Shown: positions 1 to 9,838 of the stretch, piece after piece
How the letters are laid out: each line of letters starts with the position of its first letter
Position numbering within the stretch: position 1 is the stretch's first letter
Assembly (NCBI RefSeq): GCF_008698145.1
Contig: NZ_RZNZ01000003.1
Span: forward strand, 180,097 to 244,096
Length of the DNA stretch: 64,000 bases
Direction of reading: 5' to 3'
Origin: Bifidobacterium vespertilionis
GTDB lineage: Bacteria; Actinomycetota; Actinomycetes; Actinomycetales; Bifidobacteriaceae
Translations under genes and position numbers: made by a program
The notes under the pieces: model-generated
Told to the model about the DNA's origin: nothing
Databases searched by the model: none
What the model saw: only the letters and a program-made list of their open reading frames with translations

Positions 1-1
1 T

Positions 2-2440
2 CAGGCAACCGTCTCCTGCGGCGGAACCAGCATCAACAGTGACAATTACGGGCACAATGTCGCCGGCGTCGGATTGTTCTTTGTGAAAGATAATCCTGGA
101 GACAATGTTCAGAATGTCACGTTGACGTATAACGGCAATGGCGGTACGGGCAGCGTGCCAAGCCAGACGGTTCCGCAGGATTCGTTCCTGACGGTCTCCC
201 AGAATGGTTTCTCGAAGAGCAATGCGGGCGGCCAGTGCACGTTCCAAGCGTGGAACACAAGCTCGTCCGGCACGGGTACGACGTACCGTCCGGGTCAGAC
301 CATGAACATCCAGTCGAACACCACGCTGTACGCCATTTGGGATTGCCCGGCCGAAACCACCTACGATTACCGTTTGCACTATGATGCGAACGGCGGCAGT
401 GGCGCGCCCGCTGATTGGGAGACGTCGAACACGACGGGCGGCACCATGAACGCGACCGTGTCCGCTCAGAAGCCCACGCGCAACGGGTACACGTTCCTTG
501 GCTGGTCCACCAGTTCCACCGCCACCAACGCCACGTATCAGGCCGGCAGCACGGTGCGCGTGTCCGCCGACCAGCCCGTCACCCTGTACGCGGTCTGGCA
601 GCAGAAGGAAGCGAACGCGGGCCTCGTGTTCAACGGCAACGGTGGTAGCGGCGCGCCCGCGGCGCAAAGCGCGGCCGGCCAGCCGGGCGGCACGCACACG
701 TTCACCATCCCCAACGGCAAGCCCACGTGGGCGAAGCACGTGTTCAAGGGATGGGCTGAGAACCGGCAGGCCACCACGGCCGACCATCAGCCCGGCGACA
801 CGGTGAACGTCGCCTACGGGAACACCACCACCCTGTACGCGGTCTGGGAGGAGAACGCGAACGCGAACCTCCAGTATGATGCGAACGGAGGTCAGGGCGC
901 ACCCCAAGGCGAGTCGGCGACCGGCACCACCGGAGCGAAGCAGTTCACCGTGTCCAACCAGCAGCCCACGTGGGCGGGCCACAAGTTCCTCGGCTGGGCC
1001 ACCGATTCGAACGCCACCACGCCAACCTATCAGGCGGGTGATAAGGTCAGCGTGAACTATGGTGACACCATCACGCTGTACGCGGTCTGGCAGGAAAACA
1101 AGGATGCGGTCGTCCACTTCGACCCGAACGGCGGTACGGGCGCGCCCGGTGATCTGTCGGAAACCGGCACCACCGGAAACAAGGAGTTCACGATTCCCGC
1201 GCAAACCCCAACATGGGAGGGTCACAAGTTCCTGGGTTGGGCTGAGGATCCGAAGGCCACGAAGCCGACCGTGCAGCCGGGCGGCAAGGTCACCGTGAAC
1301 TATGGTGACACGAAAACCCTGTACGCCGTGTGGGTGGAGAACATGGACGCCACGTTGAACTATGATGCGAACGGCGGTCAGGATGCTCCCCAAGCCGAAT
1401 CCGCGACCGGCACTCCGGGCGCATCCAAGGAGTTCACCGTGTCCAACACGCAGCCCACGCGGGCGGGCCACAAGTTCCTCGGCTGGGCCGAGGATCCGAA
1501 AGCCACCACGCCGACCGTGCAGGCGGGCGCGAAGATCACCGTGAACTATGGCGACACGACCACGCTGTACGCGGTCTGGCAGGCCGACCAGCCCGCCACC
1601 GTCAAGTTCGATGCGAACGGCGGTCAGAACGCGCCCAACGCGTTGACCGCGAACGGTCAGCCGGGAGACGCCAAGGAGTTCACGATCCCCGCGCAAACCC
1701 CCACGTGGGCGGGCCACAAGTTCCTCGGCTGGGCTGAGGATCCGAAAGCCACGACCGCGACCACGCAGCCGTCAAGCAAACTGTCGGTCGACTACGGCAA
1801 AACGGTCACACTGTACGCCGTGTGGAGCGCCGACAAGGATGCGGTCATCCAGTATGATCCCAACGGCGGTGAGAACGCTCCGAAGGGTGAGACCGCGGCC
1901 GGCCAGCCGGGCGGCGGCAAGGAGTTCACGATCCCCGCTCAGAAGCCAACCTACACGGGCCGCGTGTTTTTGGGCTGGGCTGAGGATCCGAAGGCCACCA
2001 CGCCATCCAAGCAGCCGGGTGATAAGGTCACCGTGAATTTCGGTGATACGAAAACCTGGTATGCGGTGTGGCAGAACACTCCTCCGACGATCGATGGCAC
2101 GGACGACAAGCAGATCACCGTGGGCGACAAGTTCGATCCCATGGAGAATGTGACCGGCACCGACCGGGAGGATGGTGATGTGACCGGCAAGATCACGGTC
2201 ACCGGCACCGTTGACCCGTCGAAGCCCGGCAAGTACGAGTTGACGTACACGGTGACGGATAAGGCCGGGAACACGACCACGGAGCATCGTGTGGTCACGG
2301 TCGTTCCGAAGGTGCTGGCGAAAATGCCGCAGACCGGTACGACGATGGGCGTGCTGATCGGCGTGGCGATCGTGCTGATCGCCGGCGCGAGCATCACCAT
2401 GACTCTGGTGTCCCGCAAGCGTCGCCATAGCGTGGAGTAG
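2..2440 (+). CDS. Cell-wall-anchored InlB B-repeat protein (5' end outside window)
   Basis: The frame is open from base 2, so the N-terminus lies beyond the window; the TTG at 74 is internal. The visible 812 residues hold eight Listeria-Bacteroides (InlB B, Flg_new) repeats of 70-80 residues, each starting near YDANGG and ending in LYAVW. An Ig-like DUF5011-type domain with the core DREDGDVTGKITV follows. The C-terminus has an MPQTG sortase motif (bases 2324-2338), a hydrophobic segment and the basic tail RKRRHSVE. The protein is therefore a sortase substrate displayed on the cell wall, probably an adhesin; its ligand cannot be told. Repeats 4-8 are very alike and could recombine to change copy number. 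Confidence 0.9.
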   Translation, partial: QATVSCGGTSINSDNYGHNVAGVGLFFVKDNPGDNVQNVTLTYNGNGGTGSVPSQTVPQDSFLTVSQNGFSKSNAGGQCTFQAWNTSSSGTGTTYRPGQTMNIQSNTTLYAIWDCPAETTYDYRLHYDANGGSGAPADWETSNTTGGTMNATVSAQKPTRNGYTFLGWSTSSTATNATYQAGSTVRVSADQPVTLYAVWQQKEANAGLVFNGNGGSGAPAAQSAAGQPGGTHTFTIPNGKPTWAKHVFKGWAENRQATTADHQPGDTVNVAYGNTTTLYAVWEENANANLQYDANGGQGAPQGESATGTTGAKQFTVSNQQPTWAGHKFLGWATDSNATTPTYQAGDKVSVNYGDTITLYAVWQENKDAVVHFDPNGGTGAPGDLSETGTTGNKEFTIPAQTPTWEGHKFLGWAEDPKATKPTVQPGGKVTVNYGDTKTLYAVWVENMDATLNYDANGGQDAPQAESATGTPGASKEFTVSNTQPTRAGHKFLGWAEDPKATTPTVQAGAKITVNYGDTTTLYAVWQADQPATVKFDANGGQNAPNALTANGQPGDAKEFTIPAQTPTWAGHKFLGWAEDPKATTATTQPSSKLSVDYGKTVTLYAVWSADKDAVIQYDPNGGENAPKGETAAGQPGGGKEFTIPAQKPTYTGRVFLGWAEDPKATTPSKQPGDKVTVNFGDTKTWYAVWQNTPPTIDGTDDKQITVGDKFDPMENVTGTDREDGDVTGKITVTGTVDPSKPGKYELTYTVTDKAGNTTTEHRVVTVVPKVLAKMPQTGTTMGVLIGVAIVLIAGASITMTLVSRKRRHSVE

Positions 2441-2486
2441 TCGGCTGACCCTTGTTCGCATGTGAATCTTGCGAGCAAGCGGGTTG

Positions 2487-2532
2487 AGTGAGGTGGCCCC
2501 TCCCCAGGCGTTCGGGGAGGGGCCACCTCACT
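2487..2532. terminator. Bidirectional terminator between convergent genes
   Basis: A perfect 19-bp inverted repeat (arms 2487-2505 and 2514-2532, loop AGGCGTTC) lies between the stops of the two convergent surface-protein genes. There is no long T run, so termination is inferred from position and stem strength. Confidence 0.75.
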
Positions 2533-2549
2533 TGACTGAACTGTTGTGG

Positions 2550-4157
2550 TCAGTTGGTTTTGAAGGCGATGCCTTCGTCGGTCCAGCCGATGTTGATGAG
2601 TTTGAGCGCTTCGGCGTGGTCGGCGGTGAACAGGTGTTCGCCGGTGTACGGGTTGTAGACGCGGTACACGTCCCTGCCTTGATCGGGCGCGTACCATGCG
2701 ATTTTCTCTCCAGTCCAGCCGACGTCCTGCAAGTGCTGGTATTCGTCGATGCTGGTGGTGTAGTGGTGGGAGCCGTCGTACTGGTTGTAGAGTCGCCATA
2801 CGGGGCTGCTGGACGCGTATTTGGCGGCGTGGAACACGATGTCCTCGCCCTTCCAGCCGAGGGTTTGGAGATGATCGTATTCGGTTTTGCTGGTGGTGTA
2901 CAGGTGGGTGGTGCCCTGGGTCATGTACGGGTTGAACAGCCTGTACACGCTCGTACCGTCACCGGTCGGCTTGTCGGTGTCGCCGCCGGGCTGCTGGCCT
3001 CCCTGATTGTTCTTGATTTCGTCGTATTCCTTTTGCGCCTGCTCCAGCGTCTTCTGGGCCGCGTCCAACGCCTGTTGGGCCTGGTCGAGTTTTCGTTGGG
3101 CTTCGTCCAGCTTCTTCTTCGCGTTGTCGACCTCGGTCTGGTTGCCGGTGGAGCCGGCCTGCTCCTTGAGCTTCGACACGTACGCGTTCAGCTTCGCACG
3201 GAACTCGGCGACGGTGTATGCCGTGCCCTTTTCGTCACGTCGGAACTGCTGCGTCGTGGTATCAGTGGTGAAATCCTGATATCCGGTTGGATGTTGGCCG
3301 AATCCCACTCCGACGCTCTTGTTGTTCTTGTCCATGATGTTGAGGTAGTGACCGGTGGTCATGTAGTTGCCGTTGCCCTCGTAGATGTCGGGACGGTTGA
3401 CGTACACCCAGTAGGAGTCGTAGCGGTGTGCGGCAAGTTCGCTGTCGGATTGCGCGTACTGGTCGAAATACTTTTTCTCCATGTTGGCCCAGCATTCGAC
3501 CGACTGAACACCGCAACCATCGGCGATGTTTTCGGAGCCGGCCCAGGGCGCGTTGGTGTGCGCGTAGTTCTTGATGACTTTCTCATTGGAGATGGCTGCG
3601 CCAGCCATGAGATAGTCGGTGACGGTCACCGTGGTCTGGCCTTCGGCCTGCCGGACCTCATTGGTGTTGTCGATCAGGTCGAGGGATTTGTTCACGTTGT
3701 CGAAGCTGAAGCTGCTGTTGGCACCCACGTTGCTGAGGTTGACGTTGTTGTCCTGCACCCATTGTTTGAATGTGGGGTCGTTGGTGATGAGGTCTTTGGC
3801 GGCTGGGGAGCCTTCCTGTTGGAGGAACCCGTAGAAGCCTTTTGCCAATTGTGTTTGTGCGGCCTGCTGTTCGGGTGTCAAAGCGCCGCTGCCCTGGTTG
3901 TCTTTGAGGGCTTGCTCGTATGCGGTTTTCGCATCATCGTATTCTTTGGTGGCCTGGTCGACGGCTGCCTGTTTGGTGTTGACGTCCTGTTTGGCGGCGT
4001 CAAGCTTCGCTTGGGCTTGGGTGAGCTGGTCGGCGGCGACCGTAACAGTGGTGTTGTCGTTCGCGTAGGCCGTGGGGATGATGGTGGCGGGGGTGAGCAT
4101 GCCGATCGCGGTGATCATCGTGATCGTCGCGAGGGGTTTGCGAAGAGTGTTCCTCAT
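2550..4157 (-). CDS. Secreted CAP-like protein with coiled coils and three DUF5648 modules
   Basis: The 535-residue product begins with a signal peptide (basic start, hydrophobic core, likely cleavage after AYA near residue 32). A short coiled coil (about 40-90) precedes a region of about 105-330 with CAP/SCP-like features, SENIADG and TGHYLNIMD. A second coiled coil rich in K, D, A and Q (about 340-385) and a Gly/Pro linker follow. The C-terminal 135 residues are three DUF5648 units built on YRLFNPYMTQGTTHLYT and GWKGEDI. DUF5648 modules are typical of secreted proteins in this group and may bind carbohydrate or wall; that role is inferred. ATG at 4157 has GGAAGAG upstream. It is convergent with the InlB-repeat gene, and a protein with the same C-terminal module lies at the far end of the window. 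Confidence 0.85.
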   Translation of the reverse strand: MRNTLRKPLATITMITAIGMLTPATIIPTAYANDNTTVTVAADQLTQAQAKLDAAKQDVNTKQAAVDQATKEYDDAKTAYEQALKDNQGSGALTPEQQAAQTQLAKGFYGFLQQEGSPAAKDLITNDPTFKQWVQDNNVNLSNVGANSSFSFDNVNKSLDLIDNTNEVRQAEGQTTVTVTDYLMAGAAISNEKVIKNYAHTNAPWAGSENIADGCGVQSVECWANMEKKYFDQYAQSDSELAAHRYDSYWVYVNRPDIYEGNGNYMTTGHYLNIMDKNNKSVGVGFGQHPTGYQDFTTDTTTQQFRRDEKGTAYTVAEFRAKLNAYVSKLKEQAGSTGNQTEVDNAKKKLDEAQRKLDQAQQALDAAQKTLEQAQKEYDEIKNNQGGQQPGGDTDKPTGDGTSVYRLFNPYMTQGTTHLYTTSKTEYDHLQTLGWKGEDIVFHAAKYASSSPVWRLYNQYDGSHHYTTSIDEYQHLQDVGWTGEKIAWYAPDQGRDVYRVYNPYTGEHLFTADHAEALKLINIGWTDEGIAFKTN

Positions 4158-4438
4158 GATTCTCTTCCGTCCTTCCTTGGGTGTCGTGGGTTGCTATTGT
4201 ATTCGGCTCGCCGGGTTGACAGGCCGTGGGAGCCCATTGTGTGATCATCCCCGGCAGCCCGTCTTTTCGGTGGTGTTGCTCACGTGAATGCGTCCCCCAC
4301 CCCTGACAAGGGTGGGCGGGTTGACGGCGTATGACGGTGGGATCGTTGCAATGGTGCGGGTTCAGAGTGTTTGGGCGTGTGCTGGAATGTCGGCGTGTCG
4401 CCCCGGGTTTCCGGTCGGAACCCGTGTTCGCACGTCGA
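4158..4438. other. Intergenic region with a short hairpin
   Basis: No convincing gene is seen. A hairpin with arms CCCACCC and GGGTGGG (4296-4316) separates the divergent signal-peptide gene from the helicase remnant. It should also hold the promoter of the CAP-like gene, which I could not place firmly. Confidence 0.5.
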
Positions 4439-5437
4439 ATGGACGCATACCCGATGCGTATGACGAGTCCTTTAACCGAGTATCAGAAGACGGCCGTCCG
4501 GTTCGCGCTCCACCATTCGCATTGCGGCCTGTTTTTGGACATGGGGTTGGGTAAAACGTTGACGAGCATCGCGGTCATGGACTTGTGCCGGCGACGCGGG
4601 GAGGGATTGAAGTGGCTGGTGGTGGTGCCCGCCCAACTGATCCGCCAGCACACGTGGGAGCGGGAGCTGGACAAGTGGGCGGCCTACCATCAGTTGTCCC
4701 GCCAATCCTTGGGTGTGCCCGTCCGGCAACGGTTGGCCGCCTGCCAACGGGCGGGCTTGCCGGATGTGACGCTGATATCATCGGCATGCCTCCCATGGTT
4801 GGATGCGCACGTCACCGTGTGGCCGTGGACCGGGCTGATTGTGGATGAGCTGAGCGCGTACCGGAATCCCCGCAGCCAACGGTTCCGGATTCTCAAACGC
4901 CGCCGGCGAACCATGAAGCGGATCATCGGGTTGACGGGCACGCCCGTGCCGAAAAGTTTGGAGAATCTGTGGGCGGAAATCCATGTGATTGACGGCGGCC
5001 AAGCGTTGGGCGCGTCAATCACCCGGTATCGGGAGGCTTGGTTCCATGCGGGGGCCAGAAATTGGCGGACGGGTGTCGTGTATTCGTGGGAGCCGAATCC
5101 GGGTGCGTTCGACGAGATCATGACCGCCATCCAACCATTCTGCCTGTCCATGAGCCGACGGGAGTATCGGCCCGACATCACGGACCCGATCGTGGACATA
5201 CGCTCCGTCAGCATGCCCGACGGGACACGACACGTGTACGACCGGCTGCTATCGGATTTGACGGTGGATTTGCAGCCCGGCGAGATCAACGCCGGTAACG
5301 CGGGCGTACTCACCAACCGGTTAAGCCAGTTGACCGCCGGATTCCTCTACCCAAACCGGGAAAACCTCCAACCCACCATCCCCCTCACCGGGCAAATCGA
5401 TGCGAGGTATTGCCGTCGTGCTGATAGCATTTCGTAA
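4439..5437 (+). pseudogene. SNF2/DEAD-type phage helicase, C-terminal half missing
   Basis: The N-terminal ATPase lobe of a superfamily 2 helicase is clear: Walker A in LFLDMGLGKT, motif Ia LVVVPAQLIRQH, motif II VDELS and motif III GLTGTPVP. Phage and plasmid SNF2-like helicases of this type normally continue into a second RecA-like lobe with motifs V and VI. Here the frame ends at 5437, just after TIPLTGQ, with no second lobe. The break coincides with the left end of the integrated element. The start is uncertain: ATG codons at 4439, 4454 and 4460 are in frame and none has a good ribosome binding site. I read it as a truncated remnant. Confidence 0.7.
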
Positions 5438-5454
5438 CATATCGCACGACGGCA
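5411..5454. repeat. Inverted repeat at helicase remnant/element junction
   Basis: The 11-bp arms TGCCGTCGTGC (5411-5421) and GCACGACGGCA (5444-5454) are perfect complements around a 22-base loop. They span the stop codon of the truncated helicase. They could be a terminator for convergent transcription or part of the element end. Confidence 0.6.
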
Positions 5455-5490
5455 GTCTTAGTTTTCCTCGCCCGATCACCGTTTTTGCTC

Positions 5491-8046
5491 TCAACGACCG
5501 GAGGCTTTGCGAATCGCGGAAGAGATCACGCGTTCCGTGTCCTGCGGATCGTGCGAAGCCGGTACGGCGGCGCGCAGCCGATCCATTTCGGCGTCGCGCC
5601 GCGCATCCGACCAATTGTACTTAGCCGCGATCCCCGCGATTTTCATAGCGGTGTCCCGAGCAGCGTCATGCGTGGCGCCGGGTCCCATAGGAGGAATGTC
5701 GACATGCCAACCATCGTTCCTCTTCCCATCGTCATGATTGACCGGAGCTGGGCGCGGCGCCTCGGGAATAGATGGCTTTTCGAGACACTTGGGATCGGAT
5801 GCGATCCACTCGGCGATCGACGCGGGCAATAGCGGGATGCGACGCTCCTTCTGCGAGGATTCATCGGCTGAATCTATAAGAGTTTCCGGTGGCAGCATGA
5901 TGATGCCCGGATAGTTGCACTGGGTACCCTTCCGGCTCACCCAATGGGAACCGGGTCCGACAACATAGCTTTTATGACCGGGACGCAAATCAACATTGGT
6001 TCCATGTACATGGGTGGACGCCTTGACTCTGCCGATCCAATCCGCAGGCATGCGGTAGACGAGGTGAACACCATGCATGGAACGAAATGCGAGCGTTCTC
6101 AGATCGTCAAGTGTGATCCCAAGCTTCGCGAGGGTATCAACACCATGTTCCGGATAGGATTTCTTGTCTTTAGGGGCGTCGCAATCAATGATAATCAGTC
6201 CTAAGCCCGCCGAGAACCCATATTTGTCCGGCACGCCAGCCGGATCGTACGACCGCAGGCTATTGCAAATAGCCTCATCATCCTGCCAATGCGCACGGAT
6301 CCCTTTTTCATCCTTGCCGTCCCACTGGTTTTCATTGGGCGTGAGTATCCATCCATCCATCTCCGGTATGCTCTGCACCGTTCGTATCTGAGCTGTCGTG
6401 TCCAACCCCATAAGGGGCTTTGCATCAAGCAGCAGCCCGCGAGCCTTGCCAACCAATTCCGCCTTGGTCTCGTCCTCGATGATCTGCTCACGGCGGTTTG
6501 CCGCGTCCTGTTTGCGCCACTCGTCGGCGAACGGCTCGAATCGCCGTGCGTCCTTAATGCAAATGACCTGCCTGGTACGGCCGTCACCGTGCACGTCTCG
6601 TTTGCTGGCCGTGGTCAATCCCATCAGGGACAGTTGGTCCGCGCGCTCCTTCTCCCCAACGCGAAGATCTTTCAGCACCGAGCAGGACACAGGCACACGA
6701 GGCCTGTCAGGCAGCCCGTCAGCGCCCAAAGGCGCGCACGACATGAGCAGATCTCGCACGGTTTGCCCATACAGAGTCAATCCCTCCGTCAACCGGTTGA
6801 CGACCACGGGGTCGGGATGCCCGTACGCGAAGCTCACGGCACCGGCCATGAGCGCGTCAATGACGCCATCGTCCGGGTTCGTGCCGTCACCCAGATACTC
6901 GGCCCACCGCAGAACCGTTTCCTCAGTGGTGTCGGAGCGAAACGGAACATTCCAAATACGTCGTTTCCACTCTGGAGTGGACGGCAGAGTGCTGCTCCGA
7001 TTCGTAGCCATGATCATGAACGCGGTCACCGTATTGCTCGAGACGTTCTGCTTGAGCAGTCGCATGGACAGGGTCTCACCCGCCGTGGCCTTCTTGAGGT
7101 TCTCAACAAGTCCCTGTCCAGGGTTGACCGCATCGCTGTCATAGGCGAGCAATCCGGTCAGCAGACCGACCGAGGCTTGGTCGTTCGTGGTGGATGACGA
7201 GCGTGCCACCCCCAGCAGGGATGCCAGATTGAACGGCGAGGCCAACCCCTTATACAATGCGGCGATGGCTTGAATGGTCAGACCCTTGCCGTTGCCGCCC
7301 GGGCCGGTGAAAAACGCAGCCCCATGCATATAGGGCTGACAAACCGGAGCCGCTATGGAACGAGCCAGTACTTCGGCGGTCGTCTTTTCGTCCACAATCA
7401 AGTGGGCCATATGCTGGAAGCGCTTGACACGCTCGTTGCAATAGCTGATGTGAGACAGATCGAGCGACCAGATCATGCTGAATCGGGGGTCGTCGGGGTT
7501 GACGATCGTGGTGCGCGACCTACTGCCTCCGCCGCAATAGGTGCGCGCAAAACCTTGGTTGGCGAATTTCACCCCTAGTACCAGACGCGCCCCGGGAACC
7601 CGTTCCACGGCACGTCGCACGAACTCGTCGATGCCGGAAAGATGATCGGAAAGAGGGATTCCAAACTCCGCTTCGATACTGGCGATGGGATGGAACATGG
7701 TTTTCCCGTTTTCCACACGACGATGCCAGAGCCTACCAGTGCCTTCCTGAATGGCGAATGCGAGGGGGCCACCACCCATCGTCACGCGCAATTCGGCCAT
7801 CGCCAGCGCCGCGCCGGGCGAGCACACGGGAAACCCCGCATCGGTTTTCGGGACGGTGATTCGACGACCGTCCGGAGAAATGATTAGCCAGTCATTGTCA
7901 AACGCATCGGTCGTGCAGGACACCCCGGACAGCAGCGTGCATAGCTTACGTAGCATACCTGGATACGGCGGTAGGGGTTCAAGCCGCGGTAACGGCTTGA
8001 GAAGGATGGCGCAGTCCCCCTGCAAGAATTCGTTTTCAGATAGCAT
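5491..8046 (-). CDS. SF3-type helicase with C-terminal AEP primase-polymerase domain
   Basis: This is a predicted replication helicase-primase of the element, 851 residues. I chose ATG 8046 because GGAGG lies 7 bases upstream; an in-frame TTG at 8181 lacks such a site. The helicase part has Walker A GPGGNGKG (about 248-255), a Walker B-like LLAYDSD and a sensor-like MIMATNRSS, as in D5/SF3 phage helicases. The C-terminal third matches archaeo-eukaryotic primases (prim-pol): IIIDCD (about 618-623), then HGVHLVY, and DLRPGHKSYVVGPGSHW. In most relatives prim-pol comes first and helicase second; here the order is reversed. It points away from the transfer genes, so the element has divergent modules. 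Confidence 0.8.
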   Translation of the reverse strand: MLSENEFLQGDCAILLKPLPRLEPLPPYPGMLRKLCTLLSGVSCTTDAFDNDWLIISPDGRRITVPKTDAGFPVCSPGAALAMAELRVTMGGGPLAFAIQEGTGRLWHRRVENGKTMFHPIASIEAEFGIPLSDHLSGIDEFVRRAVERVPGARLVLGVKFANQGFARTYCGGGSRSRTTIVNPDDPRFSMIWSLDLSHISYCNERVKRFQHMAHLIVDEKTTAEVLARSIAAPVCQPYMHGAAFFTGPGGNGKGLTIQAIAALYKGLASPFNLASLLGVARSSSTTNDQASVGLLTGLLAYDSDAVNPGQGLVENLKKATAGETLSMRLLKQNVSSNTVTAFMIMATNRSSTLPSTPEWKRRIWNVPFRSDTTEETVLRWAEYLGDGTNPDDGVIDALMAGAVSFAYGHPDPVVVNRLTEGLTLYGQTVRDLLMSCAPLGADGLPDRPRVPVSCSVLKDLRVGEKERADQLSLMGLTTASKRDVHGDGRTRQVICIKDARRFEPFADEWRKQDAANRREQIIEDETKAELVGKARGLLLDAKPLMGLDTTAQIRTVQSIPEMDGWILTPNENQWDGKDEKGIRAHWQDDEAICNSLRSYDPAGVPDKYGFSAGLGLIIIDCDAPKDKKSYPEHGVDTLAKLGITLDDLRTLAFRSMHGVHLVYRMPADWIGRVKASTHVHGTNVDLRPGHKSYVVGPGSHWVSRKGTQCNYPGIIMLPPETLIDSADESSQKERRIPLLPASIAEWIASDPKCLEKPSIPEAPRPAPVNHDDGKRNDGWHVDIPPMGPGATHDAARDTAMKIAGIAAKYNWSDARRDAEMDRLRAAVPASHDPQDTERVISSAIRKASGR

Positions 8047-8187
8047 TCGGTTACCTCCGATGTCGTCTCGGGGGATCAAGAAACGAATTTCGTGATCCCA
8101 GTTGCTGTGACGCCATGGGGTATACGTCGTCGACACGGGAAAATGAGCTTTAACCGCAAGAATTGCGGATAGGTGGTCCAATGAACA

Positions 8188-9127
8188 TCAGATTGACTGA
8201 GAACTGGGCGCTATCGCGATTCTGACAAGAGGCTTGCGACGTCCAGCCGGCAGCACAGCCACGCACACGACATCCAACGGCTCTGCTCGATAACGATGCA
8301 GGAACGCAAAGGGGATATTGGCCCTGGTATCGCCGCGGCGTTTCGCGGATAGTACCTCATTGCAACCAAATGAAGACATCAACCTGCATATCGGGGCACG
8401 GCGCACCCCGGGATCGGGCAATTGTTCGACCACATGGCAGCGACCGGACCAAAATGGGTGAGAAACGACGAAATGGGGGATTCGTCGCGCATCGGTGAAC
8501 GTCAAGGTTAACGAGCATTTGTTCCGTTGGATTCTGGCATACTCGCGCTCCGCCATGAACTGTCTTTTGAGTAATGAAGCAGGCAATGGCCATTTTCGAT
8601 GGAGTCTGATCACACGGGACAATTCTCGAAGCGTCTCGAGAGGGGGGCACAAACAAACACGCGGATCCGTCATACGATGGCAGGCATTTGACGACCATGT
8701 GCAGGCCATTGCGTCGTAGGACATCATCCAATTGCAACAGTTCCTCGTTGTCAATAAAACCGATAAGATGCTTGTGGTATGTCAGCAACCGGCAACCGGG
8801 TGGCGTTCTTTTCAGCTTCTGGCTTGGGTTATATCCAATGCGCACATGCACTGGATGGCCACGCATCCCGTCGAGACCACCGAAACGGTGCGCATCAATG
8901 ACGACGAGGTCGACCTCTCCACTCAAGACCAGTTCACCAGTCCGATCCTCACGGAGGGCTGTATCCAATCGCTGAGCCTCGATTCGGTCTCCTTCCGATG
9001 GAACAGCTCCCAACGACAACGGATCCACGTTTCGCCTCCAGTTTTCCTCTACGTGACAAGTCAACCGTATGTCACGATCAAGTCTGACGCCATCGATCCT
9101 ACTGCCACAACAGGTTTGGGAGAAATG
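8188..9127 (-). pseudogene. Possible frameshifted gene of unknown function in the element
   Basis: I do not recognise this product. Two overlapping minus-strand frames look like one protein of about 310 residues. The first (open from 9127, with a stretch GEVDLVVIDAHRFGG) gives way to the second (RELSRVIRLHRKW onwards, ending at 8188). They would join near a run of six C on the coding strand (8642-8647), where one extra base restores a single frame. No ATG start is seen upstream of the TTG at 9064. It lies upstream of the primase in the same direction. A plus-strand frame at 8732-9160 is a weaker alternative. Confidence 0.35.
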
Positions 9128-9426
9128 TCAAAAAGTAAGAGCCCCCTGCCATTCGAATGAACAACAGTGCCCTAGGGCACATGTGCCGTGATGGCTTACT
9201 TTCTGACAAAGTCCTTGGAATCGTTGCGGCAGTAAGTCCGAGATATGTCAGCCGACATTCAACAACGCTGACACGCGATTGCATCACACGCCGCACGCCG
9301 TATTCATGCACACATGTGCAATCCGAAACCCCGTGAGCATTGCACCGTCTTCTTCCGTGCATAGATGTGCAGCGCAGACGGCACCGCCATTTGCGTATTT
9401 CATCGAAAAGACCAAGGAGACAAATC
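9128..9426. promoter_or_regulatory. Divergent control region of the element
   Basis: No gene is convincing here. The region separates the leftward primase module from the rightward transfer module. It holds the perfect palindrome GTGCCCTAGGGCAC (9167-9180) and several ATGTGC or GCACAT words (9179-9186, 9308-9320, 9356-9371), suggesting operator sites. Confidence 0.45.
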
Positions 9427-9756
9427 ATGCGAAGGATTCCGGTTGATCCCGCCCGTCTAGGCGAGCCCCGGTTCGTCCAGTCCGAGACTCGCACCGACAA
9501 CGAGGGCAAGACCGTCCTAAGGGACGGAGTGCCCGTGCAGCGCGTCAGCGTGCTCGTCAAACCCGCCGACGAGCGCCCCGAGGTGCTCGAGGTGAGCGTG
9601 CCCCACACGGAGCCGTTCAAGTTCAATGACAACGAGAAGCTGCGCTTCGACAACCTGCGTGCCATGCCGTGGAACACGGAGGGACGCAGCGGCGTCTCCT
9701 ACAGCGCCGACGACGTCCGTCCCGCGAACAACCCCGGCGGGCCGGTCAAGCTCTAA
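9427..9756 (+). CDS. Small conserved-type protein of the element, unknown function
   Basis: The product is 109 residues, soluble, with no membrane segment. ATG 9427 follows AAGGAG at good spacing, which makes this start preferable to the longer frame from 9340. The core KTVLRDGVPVQRVSVLVKP and the ending NNPGGPVKL suggest a beta-rich protein. I do not recognise the family. It is the first gene of the rightward transfer/replication operon, 82 bases before the small membrane protein. Confidence 0.7.
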   Translation: MRRIPVDPARLGEPRFVQSETRTDNEGKTVLRDGVPVQRVSVLVKPADERPEVLEVSVPHTEPFKFNDNEKLRFDNLRAMPWNTEGRSGVSYSADDVRPANNPGGPVKL

Positions 9757-9838
9757 AAACAGCCAATCCAACCATGGCGGGACGCCACCCAACCGGAAGG
9801 CGCCGGCGTCCCGCCGCACCCATACGAAAGGAACCATC

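Noticed and set aside
2469..4244. A 591-codon plus-strand frame
   Set aside because: Antisense to the CAP-like/DUF5648 gene; its Val/Gly-rich product has no recognisable motif.
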